This document shows, one piece after another, positions 38,963 through 50,177 of a DNA stretch of 64,000 nucleotides. Under the pieces are notes generated by a model, which searched no databases, had not been told where the DNA came from, and saw nothing but the letters and a program-made list of their open reading frames with translations. The translations under genes and the position numbers were made by a program. Source of the stretch: Caecitellus pseudoparvulus (Eukaryota > Bigyra: Bicosoecida); NCBI GenBank assembly GCA_965644315.1, contig CBFFRQ010000196.1, positions 1-64,000 on the forward strand, given 5' to 3'. The first letter of the stretch is position 1. Each line of letters opens with the position of its first letter.

Positions 38963-41900
38963 TCAAGCCGTATCACTGAAGGTAGACAGGTCTGACTTGA
39001 CACGGTGTGGAAACATGTGTGAGGACAAATTTGGCAGCCCTCCAGCTGCCTCTAGCATTTTCGTGTCTCCCGCAGCTTCAATGGCCGCCGGCACTGTCAT
39101 ACAGGAAAGAAGGGCGAGATAGGCAGAGACAGAGCGGCGGTATCCAAGGGTACAGCACCACATACCCCAATGAGGCAAGGATGAGTGGTAGGTCATGGAC
39201 GGGTGCTCGTCTACAAACACCTGCAGCCATTCATAGACTGCCATCGTTTGGGACTGTATGGACGATGTGATGAGGACCAAGAGCAGCCCCACGGCCAAGA
39301 GCAACGGCAAGGCGAAGAAAGCTGCCGAGGTATACAGTGTGACCTGTGGCAGTGTTGAGTGAGCAGGGCTCGCATCAGATTCCACCAGCGCAGACCACGC
39401 TGCCAGCCAGAGCCCAAGGGTGACAGCACTTTCTAGCGTATTTAGAGCGGAGCTGCGGTACGGCTTGAGCGCTCGCTGCACCAAGAACGAGGCTGTAAGC
39501 AGGAGCAGCAAAGCTGCAAGCTGACTCCGAGCGCCCCGAACAAGGAAGACAGCGGCAACCAGAAACGTGCGCTGAGGGAGTACCGCGAGCAGCTCCCATG
39601 CCAAGCAGCTGGGCTTGGTGTGCTTGCCGTCCCGCGCCATGATCTCATGGCGCTGTGCGTGGGGCGCTCTCAGGCCTGCAAGGAGCGTCCCGGTGCGCAT
39701 TCGACTCCACTCCACATGCTGCAGTCGCTGCGCCTTGGATGGGTAGCACACCACGCAACAGGGGATGAGTACCATGACAAGGAACCCCAGCCCAGCTGCG
39801 GTCCCGAGTGCAGCAGTGAAGAGAGCTTGTAAGGAGCCCGAGCCTGTATCCCCTCGCAGGAGATGCACGGACAACTCGGGCACCCAGATTACATCTAGCA
39901 CCTGCAGGAATACGATGCAGAACGACGGATACGCAAACAAGCCATACAGCACAATTACATGAAACCATGCAAACCCACGCCGGCCGGGAGTTACTTTGGG
40001 CTTTGCTGGCTCAACCAGCGCCGCAGGCCTCCAGTTCTTTGTAGCGCTTGTGTCGTCCAGGTCAACGGCAGTGCGGTCATGAACAGGCCTAGCCCAGTGT
40101 TCAGCTTCGTCATCTGGCTCCACGACATCAACTGCGTCAACAACGATGGTGCTGGCATCATCAAAGAACTCGTCATCCACTGAGGCCTCACCATGCTGCT
40201 CTGTAGGTGGCTGCACACTGTCATGCTGCACCTGTGTTTCCTGCTCAGGGCCCGTGTTCACCACGCTTGGGGTGACAACTGCATGCTCTTGTTGGGATGC
40301 CAGCTCTGGTAGTGAAGCTACAGCCGTTGCACGTGGACCAGGCGGGTGGCTGTGCAGCTCCCCGAGACGTGGGATGCCAGGTGCCCGCTTGGCATTCAGA
40401 TCGCGCACTGCCTGCTGCACGTGCTGCTCAATCCGCGCAAGGGCGTTGGAGGCGTACTGTGCTCCAGGCTGAGGCTTCCTCCTCGGGCAACAGGTAGTGC
40501 AGCCGAGCACCCCAAGTAAAAGCACCACCTGCAATGCCACCGCTGCAAGTCTATGATATGGAGAGGTCATCGACCACGCACACTGGGAAGGGATCGAAAT
40601 GAAGCCAGGGGACATGGAAACGGTGGCAAGCCAGTCAAGAATGAACGGCCACGCGGTGGGCGGCGGTGTTGAAAGCTGCGACAGGACCCAATTCATCTGG
40701 CACCAGCCAGTCATTATCCTGAACAAAGCCACCAGTATCGATGTCTCCTTGGGCGCCCGATTGCTTCGCACGACGAGGAAAACTATGACCAGCACTGGAA
40801 CGAAGGCTCCAGTAAGGCTGAGGACCAGAGCTTGTGCCCATGGGGGGCACTTGCGGCACTGCGCAGCTGCACTCTGCCGAGCCCAGCCGTGGAGGCACTC
40901 CCCACATAGGACACCTCTGTGGCCTTCCAGGCAGGTCATGTTTGCACTGTTTGGCACCGTGATACATGCCTCCCTGGGCCAGCACTGTTGAAACCTCTGT
41001 AGAGGCTCCGCGTCGGATCCAGCCTGAGATTCCTCTTCCTGGAAAGCGGGCGACAGCGCAGACCTGTGTGCTTGCAGGTCCAAAATCCGCTGACCAAGCT
41101 CAAGGTCTGAGGGGCGACTTGCCGTTTGCGTGGCAAACTCAGCGGTCCAAAATCCACTCTGCACTCGGAGATGGCCGGCGACACACGCGCCGCCCTGCGT
41201 CGCACACGCTCTGCAGCTGGCAGCTCCAGGAAGGGAAAAAGTGCCACGGGGGCAAAGCGAGCAGGTTGGCCCAGCCCCATATGCTTGCACAGCAAATGAC
41301 CCTGCAAGGCACTGGCGACAGTCCCCTGGGGAGAGACCCTCTTTGGAAGCATCAGCTCCGGGAGACACTCCCCACCCAGGCAAGCACGTGCAGCCAAGAG
41401 AGCTCTCAGACGGGGCAAGGCCGGCGCCGGAACAGTTTTGAGGGACAGCTGCGAGCTGGGTGATCCCCAGCCCTTGCTGCAGTGGGGCTCCGCGAAGCAC
41501 CGGCATGGCAAGAAACATAGTGGGCTCTGTCTGCTCTGCAAACACTCGCCACCTGGTAGACTGTAGGAGCACATCAGCTGCCACACTTCCTCGAACTGCA
41601 GAGCCAGGCGGGAGGTACAGCCGCAACTCTGAACCAGGATCCATGCCTGTTCGGGAAAGTGCTGCACCGATGCTGTCCCTTTCACGAACGAGGAGCGAGT
41701 ACTGCTGCTCAAGCCCGCTGTAAACCGCCAGGCGTTGCAGCGGCGCCGGGCAAGTACTTGCTGGCCCTCGTGCATCGCACAAATTCCCTTGCACTGTAAC
41801 GTTTGACAGACCACTTGATGGGAGCCCTTGTTCCACCTGCACAGACAGCTCAGCCCTGCTCTGCATCTCACTCGCAGAGCCCTCCACGTTCAGCACAGCC

Positions 41901-43699
41901 TTCTCTTGCACGACTCCACAGAGAATATTCAAAGAGGAGTCGGCCGCTTCACATGGCTCGCGGGTATGCTGAGCACTGACTGACACCCAGGCCTGTGATT
42001 GGGGCCGCTGGAGCAGTTGGGGGCTCGTGTGCACAGCGAGCCAAGCCGAGTTGCGGAGCTGCAAGCCGGCGACGTAACTTGCCAAGACAGGAAAGACAGC
42101 CAAGCTTGTCGTCCCAGGTCGGCCTTCCCTGATTCGTAATTGTGAGGACGGCAACACTGCAACTGCAGCCACAGTGCGCACTGTCAAGTGCACTATCTGC
42201 GACACGACGCTGGTGGCCGCAGCGCCCTCAGCGGGCCAACTTCGAACATGGAAGCTGGCCAGGAAGTCGGCCGCGACACTGGAACTCGCAAGGGAGGCTT
42301 CCATGTGGATCACGAGGCGTACACCTTGGCCTGGGAGCAGCTGGCCTGTTAGGCCGACGGAAGTGGACAGGTCGCCAACTGATGTGGCGATGTGTCGTAG
42401 CAGGCCCGTAGCTGCTGCGGAGGCAACCCCCCCAGGGACTGCACACCGCAGACCAGGCACACACACTGCAACCCAGGGAACGGGGGTTGGGATACTTGAG
42501 GTCAATGCCCAAGATGTGACCGCCGGGCCATCATTGCGCAGAAGGTGGTCAATGCTCCTGTTCAAGCCAAGCGGGACGTGCCACAAAGACGCTGTCTGAA
42601 ACGTTTGCAGCCCCCTCTGCACCACGGTAACTTGAAAGGGGACGACGACGAGTTCTGAACTTGCACTAGCCGCATGGCTTTGCAAGGAAACGTTGCCGGA
42701 GAGGGGCACGCCGTGGAGCAGCAGAGTGCCACGGTGCGTTCCTGGCCGCAAAGCTGCAGCTGAAAACGACACAGTCGCAATGACAAGGTTGTAAGGGGCA
42801 GAAAAATAACGGTTCTGGCCCAATGACGCCGTGAACCATGTGGATACTGTCGGCGTCGTGGCCAGAGACACGCCTTGCAGGCGTGGTGCTTGTAGCTGCA
42901 CCACTACTTCTTGCTTGGCAGCGCAAGCAACGGCGTCGTATGCTGGGCACGAAAACTCCACACGGTGTGGGTACACGCCCAGCACTGTTGTGCTGCCCAA
43001 CTTCTCAGCTTCACAAGCCGCAGGAGAGAGGCTGCTGCAGTTGGAGCTTCCGAGCGGCAAATCCAGCCCGCTGCTCGGCACCGCTCTTGCCGGCACCTCC
43101 AGCCCCGCATGCACTTGCAGGGGCACAAAGCCCCTGAGTATGGGATGCGTTGCGTTTCCCAACGTAACCACAAGCCCGATGGTCTGCTGCGCGGGCACTG
43201 CGGGAACGCCTGCTTGGGCAGCAGCCCCAAGTTGCATCACGAGCTGCCCCTCCAAGCAGCCTGACAAGCGCACAGCATGGAGACGGACAGACCACCACAG
43301 ACCAAGGTCTTGGCAGGGAGCCCAACCAGTGTGCGATGCCCCTGTGCATGCAACGTCTACATGCCGGGCTTCGCCCAGCAGCGACAAGGGCACGTGAAAG
43401 TGTGCTGGGTTGCCGACGAGAGTGCCGTCACGGGCTGTGGGAAGAAGCAAGGCCGCTGGCAACCGCGGCATGACAACCATGGACCCTTTCCAATCCACAG
43501 CTTGTGTTCCGTTTGCATCTCGCCAGCAAGGGCTCCCGTGTGATGCGTTGGCTGGGATGACGTGTGCGCAGGTGCAGGTATCGCGTTGGGCCACTGAAAA
43601 GCCAGCACACGGAAGGGCAGCTAAATTGAATACGAAACCCAAGACAAACACCCACACGTGTACAGGCTTGGCTGAGGACCGCTGCTTGGTTGACTTCAT
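38963..43699 (-). CDS. Large multi-pass membrane protein with cysteine-rich ectodomain
   Basis: About 1578 residues from the ATG at 43699, chosen because it precedes a good signal peptide (VWVFVLGFVFNLAALPCAGF); the frame is open further upstream. A long extracellular part with several N-glycosylation sequons and paired cysteines is followed near residues 780-830 by an ephrin-receptor/GCC2-GCC3-like segment (CRQC...CSLCPRGTFS...CRAC). CLEGHRGVLCGECLHGW then CRKCPPW precede the first membrane helix near 957. Some eight to ten hydrophobic segments follow, interrupted by an acidic cytosolic loop of about 200 residues. This architecture is common in protist and algal surface proteins of unknown function. 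It probably acts as a surface receptor or channel-like protein. Confidence 0.8.
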   Translation of the reverse strand: MKSTKQRSSAKPVHVWVFVLGFVFNLAALPCAGFSVAQRDTCTCAHVIPANASHGSPCWRDANGTQAVDWKGSMVVMPRLPAALLLPTARDGTLVGNPAHFHVPLSLLGEARHVDVACTGASHTGWAPCQDLGLWWSVRLHAVRLSGCLEGQLVMQLGAAAQAGVPAVPAQQTIGLVVTLGNATHPILRGFVPLQVHAGLEVPARAVPSSGLDLPLGSSNCSSLSPAACEAEKLGSTTVLGVYPHRVEFSCPAYDAVACAAKQEVVVQLQAPRLQGVSLATTPTVSTWFTASLGQNRYFSAPYNLVIATVSFSAAALRPGTHRGTLLLHGVPLSGNVSLQSHAASASSELVVVPFQVTVVQRGLQTFQTASLWHVPLGLNRSIDHLLRNDGPAVTSWALTSSIPTPVPWVAVCVPGLRCAVPGGVASAAATGLLRHIATSVGDLSTSVGLTGQLLPGQGVRLVIHMEASLASSSVAADFLASFHVRSWPAEGAAATSVVSQIVHLTVRTVAAVAVLPSSQLRIREGRPGTTSLAVFPVLASYVAGLQLRNSAWLAVHTSPQLLQRPQSQAWVSVSAQHTREPCEAADSSLNILCGVVQEKAVLNVEGSASEMQSRAELSVQVEQGLPSSGLSNVTVQGNLCDARGPASTCPAPLQRLAVYSGLEQQYSLLVRERDSIGAALSRTGMDPGSELRLYLPPGSAVRGSVAADVLLQSTRWRVFAEQTEPTMFLAMPVLRGAPLQQGLGITQLAAVPQNCSGAGLAPSESSLGCTCLPGWGVSPGADASKEGLSPGDCRQCLAGSFAVQAYGAGPTCSLCPRGTFSLPGAASCRACATQGGACVAGHLRVQSGFWTAEFATQTASRPSDLELGQRILDLQAHRSALSPAFQEEESQAGSDAEPLQRFQQCWPREACITVPNSANMTCLEGHRGVLCGECLHGWARQSAAAQCRKCPPWAQALVLSLTGAFVPVLVIVFLVVRSNRAPKETSILVALFRIMTGWCQMNWVLSQLSTPPPTAWPFILDWLATVSMSPGFISIPSQCAWSMTSPYHRLAAVALQVVLLLGVLGCTTCCPRRKPQPGAQYASNALARIEQHVQQAVRDLNAKRAPGIPRLGELHSHPPGPRATAVASLPELASQQEHAVVTPSVVNTGPEQETQVQHDSVQPPTEQHGEASVDDEFFDDASTIVVDAVDVVEPDDEAEHWARPVHDRTAVDLDDTSATKNWRPAALVEPAKPKVTPGRRGFAWFHVIVLYGLFAYPSFCIVFLQVLDVIWVPELSVHLLRGDTGSGSLQALFTAALGTAAGLGFLVMVLIPCCVVCYPSKAQRLQHVEWSRMRTGTLLAGLRAPHAQRHEIMARDGKHTKPSCLAWELLAVLPQRTFLVAAVFLVRGARSQLAALLLLLTASFLVQRALKPYRSSALNTLESAVTLGLWLAAWSALVESDASPAHSTLPQVTLYTSAAFFALPLLLAVGLLLVLITSSIQSQTMAVYEWLQVFVDEHPSMTYHSSLPHWGMWCCTLGYRRSVSAYLALLSCMTVPAAIEAAGDTKMLEAAGGLPNLSSHMFPHRVKSDLSTFSDTA

Positions 43700-44462
43700 C
43701 GCGCTGCAGCTTCTGTGTGGGCTGTGGCTGCTGCAAGCGTCCTGGCGATGCGAGGCGTAACCGCGCCGAAACGCCAGCGACACCCGCCTGCACCGACGTG
43801 GCGCTGCGCCTCTGGCGGAGCGCCACCTGATGCTAAATCCAGGGAAACAGCAAGGGAGTGTGTCAGCTGTCCCCGGGCCAGAGTCAGGATCGCAGGGCTG
43901 GCACGCGGAGCAACACGCGTGTCTGGTGTCGAGCACCTCGGCAAGTCGCGAAGCCCCGGTGAGAGTATGTGTTGTCAGCCCACACTGCGGGAACCATCAC
44001 ATGCTGGAACAAGCGTCCTGCATACTTGAGGTAACTTTGTCATGCCGTGATTATTTCGATTGTGCTTCTTCGTTGGAGCCGGCGCCGGGCAGAGCTTGGC
44101 GACGATGAATGCCACACCCGCTGCTCGCTGTGGTAAGGGTGGGCAGTCCACAGTGGCAAACCAGACAACCAGCTTGATTTTTGCAGCATGTGATTCAACT
44201 GATAGGCGGTGTGCTGTGCAGGCAACAGAGGCGCACGTGTCATTCACCAACGACGCTGCCGGGGGACCAAGTCGGAGAACCAGGATCAGCCTCATCTTCG
44301 GAGCCTGGAGCAAGGCCAAGGTAACGCATGCTGCCAATCAGCCGTAATGAGGCTGAAGCGCCTCTGTGTCCTCCCAAAACCTTTGTACGTGCGGCAAAGA
44401 TGTGGATCGGTCATCCTCCACGGCAACCACCCACAATACAAACACCAATCACTGCACCTGGC
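43700..44462. other. Divergent intergenic region
   Basis: Between the membrane protein (-) and the next gene (+). The upstream part extends the open frame of the membrane protein (to 43936), so a longer first exon cannot be excluded. No motif is recognised. Confidence 0.4.
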
Positions 44463-45269
44463 ATGAGACCCGCCTACAAGCATGTTGTGACACGCTTTGA
44501 ACCATTGCCCAGGTTCAAGCAAGCCATGGGGGGGTCCGACGAGTTCGAGGCTGCCTCGCGTGCATACTGGCGAGAGCGGCACCGAGCCGTGCAGCACCTG
44601 TCTGACAGCCAGTACTTGCTGGCACACATGGTCAGACTGCCCCTGTATTTATGGGAAACTGCAGTACCTGCGACGGGTGCCGTTATTGTGGCTGACATGT
44701 TGCACAGCTACGCAAAGGGGTTCCGCGCAGCGTGAGTTTCGGCGGCGTTTCAGGCGGATGGCCACACCCCTGTCACTTGTGCTCCCCACCTCCACAGCTC
44801 CATTGGCGAGCGGATCAAAGCATCTGGGCCTGTGGGCGTGCGGACTGCACTGCGCATGGCAGGCCTCGTCGTGCTACAACAAGCCACAGAGCAGGCTCTG
44901 TGTCGCACCCTGCGGGTGGGTGAGCGATACGAAGCTGACCCATACGATGGCCTGGGCCGTCTCACAGTGCTGCGGGCAGCAGCTGGGCTTGCAGCAGGGG
45001 CGGCCGTCGCTGCGGTTGGAAAACACGGTTTTTCGTTCTTTCATTCCGCTGCCCGTGCAGCGCGGCACCCGAAACATGTGTACGTGGGAGCCTGGTCCCT
45101 CGCCGGTGGCTTCTGGGGCATGAGCGGCACAGCGCACGTTGCCAGCGTGTCCCTGAACGCCAGAGCAGCATGGGGTGAGGCGCTTGGCGGGGAAGCAGCG
45201 CCAGCCGACTTGAAGGCCCAAGTGGCCGCCTCTGCCGCCCAGGCGCGGAAGGGGGGAGAAGACAGGTGA
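44463..45269 (+). CDS. Small putative membrane protein of unknown function
   Basis: Two exons, 44463-44731 and 44798-45269, flank a 66-nt intron with a GTGAGT donor and CCACAG acceptor. They join in phase 2 and give about 246 residues. Hydrophobic stretches (YLWETAVPATGAVIVADML, VLRAAAGLAAGAAVAAVG, GAWSLAGGFWGMSGTAHVA) suggest two to three membrane-associated helices. The C-terminus is Ala/Lys-rich. I recognise no family. The gene runs convergently into the GT61 gene 20 bp downstream. Confidence 0.7.
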
Positions 45270-45289
45270 CGCCAAGTTGGGCAATGCAC

Positions 45290-48200
45290 TCACTTTGCAG
45301 CCTTGCCGGCGGCTGCCTTGTGCTTGCCCTTGGGCTTCAGCAAGCCTCGGTGCCACAGCTCACTGCGTGCGTGCAGTGCGGCTTGCTGGGCGCGCTCGTT
45401 CGCCGCCCTGCGACCGGCAATCAGCGCAGCCAGCGTCGCTCGCAGGTGCTTCAGCTTCACCCGCACATGCTGCTGCTGCTGTGCCGCCCCTGTGTCACCC
45501 GCCACCTGCATCCAGTAATCCAGGCTGCCCCCTGCAGCCACGGCTTGCATGCTGCGCTGGCTACCTGCCGCACTGGCGAACTCCAGGACACTGGTGGTGG
45601 GCGGTGAGAAAACAGTGTTGGCCAGTCCGCCGCCGCCCACACCCACCACGACGTCAGCCAGCTGGAACATGCGCAGAACGGCGGCCAGGGGCGCCGCCGC
45701 CACGTCCACCTCCACGATCGTCATGCGCGCGTCCACCACGGGCACTGCGCCAAAGGAGCCGTTGAACTGCGACCCGTCCACACGAGGCGTCAGGAGCGTG
45801 CCCCCTTCATGTGCAGCCTTGCTGGCATGGACGGCAGCTGCTCGCCGCTTGGCCAGCGCGCCTTGGGCCGCCTCCTCCTGCTCAGTGCGTAGCCATGCGC
45901 GCAGGTGCAGGAGGCCAGTCTCGGCAGCCACCTGCATGTCGTCGGCTTGCCACCGCTGGCCAATCATGGGGTGAGTCATCTGGGCGAGCGTGTCGGAGTC
46001 ACTGGCGCCAACGGACATGACGACGGCAGGCGAGCCAGTGCGCTGGCCTCGCATGCCGCCGTGGTGCGTTTCCTCCACAGCCTCCTGGAAAAACGCCTTG
46101 AGGCAGCGCATCACCGCCTGGGGCTTGGCTAGCGCCCTCCCCGTGTCCACATCACTCGTGACAACCACCACGTTGCGAATGGGGGGGTACGCCAACACCG
46201 TCCCATTATCCCACAGAAAAGGACTGCTGAAGCCGCTGAAGCTCTGCCAGGCGGGGGGGGGCTCCTCCCACTCCCCGTTCTGCTGGTCAGCGCTGCCTGC
46301 CTTGGCGCGCTCAGCACGGCTGCGTTTCTTCCACTTGCGCCGGCGGCGTGATTTGACGCGTTTCTCGCCCGTCTCTACCTCCGCTGCCCTGCGCACTTCT
46401 TGCGTCGTGTCCAGAGCATGCTCCGGCTGGGGCTTGGGCACCAGCAACCCTGCAAAGTGGCGGCGCACGAGCTGCAGGAGTGCTCGTGGGGCAACGGGGG
46501 GCGGCACGCGCACATCCTCCGAAGCTTGTTCACCCCACACCTCCACGCCTGCCGCCAGCAGGGACGGTTTCACTTCCCCCTGCGTTTCAGTTGCGGAGCG
46601 TCCACGCAAGCCTACCTGGGACAGTGGCAGCTTGCCCTGCAGCCGAGGCTCCCACACAGCAGCCAGAGCACGACGAGATGCGATGGACTCGCTGGCGTTG
46701 AAGGGCGGTGGCAGGGTCAGCCTGTCAGCAGCAGACAGCACTGTTTCTGCGGTCGCCATCACCTCCGCATCAGCCATGGTGCTTTCGGGGACAGCTCCCA
46801 GCCCCGTTGGCGCCCGGTGTGGCGGGGGGCCCCATGTGCCCACGAACAGCTTGTCAGCATGCACGACAGTGTGGTGGGGGTGCACGAGCACCATGTGCCC
46901 AACGCCAATACGCAGCATGTCAGCGAACGCACCCACGTACGGCGCCCCGGCTCGCAGGAGAATACGCATGTCAGGCAAGTCTGCCATGGAGGCGTGCCCT
47001 GCGCCAGAGGCACGGTTCTTCAACTGTTCAGTGACCAGCATGAAACGCGGCAGCACCTGCGTCACCCACGCAGTGTACGTGTCTTGCCCAGGCTGGATTA
47101 GGGACAGGCCCACTGGCACTCGAACCACTTGCTTTGCGGGTGGCGCCATGCCGCCTGTGCCTGCATCGCCGTGAAAGTGCCGAGCCATGTGGCTGACCGA
47201 GCCCGCATCCACTGCGAAGACGGTCTTGTCATCGTACACAATGCCTGCTGCCCCTTCTACAAACACGTCTTCGAACTCGAGAAAGTGCATCTCGCCCTCC
47301 CAGAACCGACCCGTGACACACCCCGCATTCGGCCCGAACTGGTACGAAGCAGGCAGCTGTGCGTACGTGCCGAGGGCTGGAGCCAGTGGCGAGGCGTCTT
47401 CCGCTGCGGGTGTGCCGAAAGACGCCGCACCCGCCACACGCCCTGTCCACGATTGTGCTGAAGCGGACGCCTCAGGCACGAACTGCGGCAGGAAGGAGCC
47501 ATAGGGCTCGCCCCAGGTGAGAAAGTACAGCGGGTCTGCCGCCACCAACCCCCTCCGCATCCCACTCCGCAGCGGTGTCCGCCAGACTGGACATGTGGGC
47601 AGTGACGTTGGTGACGAGCTCTCGCCTCCGCACCGCACGCCCTTCGCCCTGTGCAGCATCAGGCCACGTGGCGCGTGGGCCCATGTCTGCAACTGTTTGA
47701 GCCAGGCGCCTGGGGCCACCTACGCTCCCGCTGCTCCCATCGTCAGCCGCCTGCCAAGGTTTGCCAGTGCTGAGCGCGACATCCTGAGACTCCACGGACA
47801 CCTCCCGTACCCTGGAAGCCTTGCGTGCGGCGTGAAGCGATGCCTGCAGGCGCCACCGCTGCAACACCTTGCTCTGTGCCAGGGCCAGTGCTGGGGCAGC
47901 GGCGTCCCATCCCCCCACCGCCTGCAACTGCTCACCCAGCGCCGCTAGCGTGCGCCCCTCCCAAACGAGGCGCTCCATGGCCTGAAGGCGCTGGGAGGCG
48001 GAGCTGACGTTGGCTAGCACTGCAGTTTGCGCCACACTTGCCTCCCGCACGGCTGCCAGTGTTGCGTTGGCAGCTTCTCGCTCCTTGCCACCCAGGGCCT
48101 GAGCGGCCGAACCCTGCAGAGCCAGAGCGAAGGCCTTGGCTTCCGGGAAGGCTCCACAGGCCTGCACAGCATCTAGCGCTGCGCTGTACTGTGCCTCCAC

Positions 48201-48374
48201 ACCTGGGTTCAAGTCCCCATGTCTGGAAAGCGCGGTGGGGTGCGCAGCTGCCGCCAAGGCGCCTCCGCAGGGAGTGCTGCTGTCCACGCCGATCCACGTG
48301 GGCAGCTCAACCGCTGCCTCCCCTGCCGCTAGCACCAGAGCAAGAGCTCCAAGCACCGCCCTGAACACCTTCAT
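45290..48374 (-). CDS. GT61-family glycosyltransferase
   Basis: The start at 48374 (MKVFRAVLGALALVLAAGEA) gives a cleavable signal peptide or signal anchor, as expected for a Golgi/ER enzyme. The N-terminal part (48374 to about 47600) and the catalytic part (about 47560 to 45290) are in different frames; their overlap needs an intron or a one-base correction near 47540-47640, which I could not decide. The catalytic end carries the GT61 (DUF563) signature: LADVVVGVGGGGLANTVF, then PPTTSVLEF, after DARMTIVEVD. GT61 enzymes transfer GlcNAc, xylose or arabinose to glycoproteins or polysaccharides. A basic Lys/Arg linker (KSRRRRKWKKRSR) is an unusual insertion in the middle. Donor and acceptor are unknown. 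Confidence 0.75.
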
Positions 48375-49052
48375 ACCCATCATGAATATCGGTGATTCGG
48401 CTCTTGAGTCGGCAAATCCTCCTGTGCTGATGCAACCGGACTCGCTTTCTTCAGCGACCTTGCGGAAATCGGGCAGACGATGGCTCCCAACGAAATAGCC
48501 AGGGGAACGAGAGAACAGGCACAGAAGTGCCCAAGTACGGATGTGGGACAATACATCAGGTACATGTCAGCTTTCACGTGCTTCGAATTTTCCTTTACTT
48601 CCTCGCTGCGCGAGTTCGGAGCCTGGGCGCGAGGTGCTGGACAAGACGCAGCACAGCACAGACCTCGAGGGAACAAAATCCACGGCTGAAAGCGAGCCCT
48701 GTGGAATGCACAGTGGCGTTTTCAAGAGCATGCAAGGGTCAGCTGCGGCGTGCACTCCCCGCGATCGCAAGGCCTCCTGTCCCACTCACACCAGCCTCCT
48801 TTTTTGACCCGGCCGCATCAGTGAACTGCACCCGATTCGACGCACAGCTGCATTGCCCCGCTCCCGCTGGTCGTGCCCTGCATTTACACCCACTCGGCGC
48901 CCGCTACCGCCACCACCTCTGCCACGTGCGCCTTCCAAGGCTGCCTGGCTGCGGAGCAACTGCAGTCGCATGCGGCGAGTGCGAGACCTGCTCTGCCACG
49001 GCTGCACACCCGTCGGAACTCTGCAAGTTAGACGCCTCTGCCCTTTTCAAAC
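48375..49052. other. Divergent promoter region of the GT61 and CDKL genes
   Basis: 678 bp between two divergently read starts. It must hold both promoters. No TATA box or recognisable element was seen, and no further coding frame is convincing. Confidence 0.45.
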
Positions 49053-50146
49053 ATGAACAAGTATGAAGTGCTGGGCATTGTCGGGGAAGGAGCCTACGGC
49101 GTCGTGCTGCGGTGCCGCAACAAGGTGAGGCCTGGCTCGCGAGCGGAAATTGCACATCGCGCGGGCGCCGGGAAGGCGACGTGGGCACCAGCTCCCTGCA
49201 CGGCGTGCTCCCTGACGCACAGGAAACGTCCGAAACCATTGCAATCAAGAAGTTCAAAGAGAGCGAGGGTGCGTGCTCCGTCGAAGCTCCGCAGGAGCTG
49301 GCCCTGCACACTCCACGCACCGCTGCGCAGATGATGATGTGGTGCGCAAGACCACGCTGCGGGAGGTGAAGATCCTGCGGCAGCTGCGCCACCCCTGCAT
49401 CGTGTCCCTGCAAGAAGCCTTCCGGCGCAAGGGCAAGCTGTACTTGGTCTTCGAGTACGTGGAGCGGAACTTGCTGGAGTTGCTGGAGGCGCACCCGGGC
49501 GGCCTGAGCCAGCAACAAGTGCAAACCTTCATCTTCCAGCTGTGCATGGCCATTGACTGGTGCCACTCGCACCGCGTCATCCACCGCGACATCAAGCCTG
49601 AGAACCTGCTCGTGGACGCCGCAGCAGGCACCCTGAAGCTGTGTGACTTTGGGTTCGCACGCACCCTGCCCAGCAAAACCTCCTCTCGCGCCAAGGCACT
49701 GACAGACTATGTCGCCACAAGGTGGTACCGGGCGCCGGAGCTGCTGCTGGGCAGCACAGACTACACCACTGCCGTGGATATCTGGGCCATCGGCTGCATT
49801 ATGGGGGAACTGGCAGACGGGCAGCCACTGTTCCCCGGTGACTCGGACGCCGACCAGCTGCACGTGATCCAGCGGGGCATTGGGCCCATGACTTCCGCCC
49901 AAATGGAGCGCTTCTTGAAGGCCAAGCGCTTCCGCGGCGTGAAGTTCCCCGACATCTCCCGCTCGGCGTCCCTTGCGGAGAAATATGGCGCCATACTGCC
50001 GCCCGCTGGCGTGGACTTCATGCGGGACTGTCTGCGCATGGACCCCGCCCGCGCCTCACGGCACGGCAGGCTGTGCTGCATCCCTTCTTCAGCGGGCTGC
50101 CTGAGGCGTTCAGGTGGGACACCGTACGAACCCGACTCCCCAAAGA

Positions 50147-50177
<31 letters not shown>
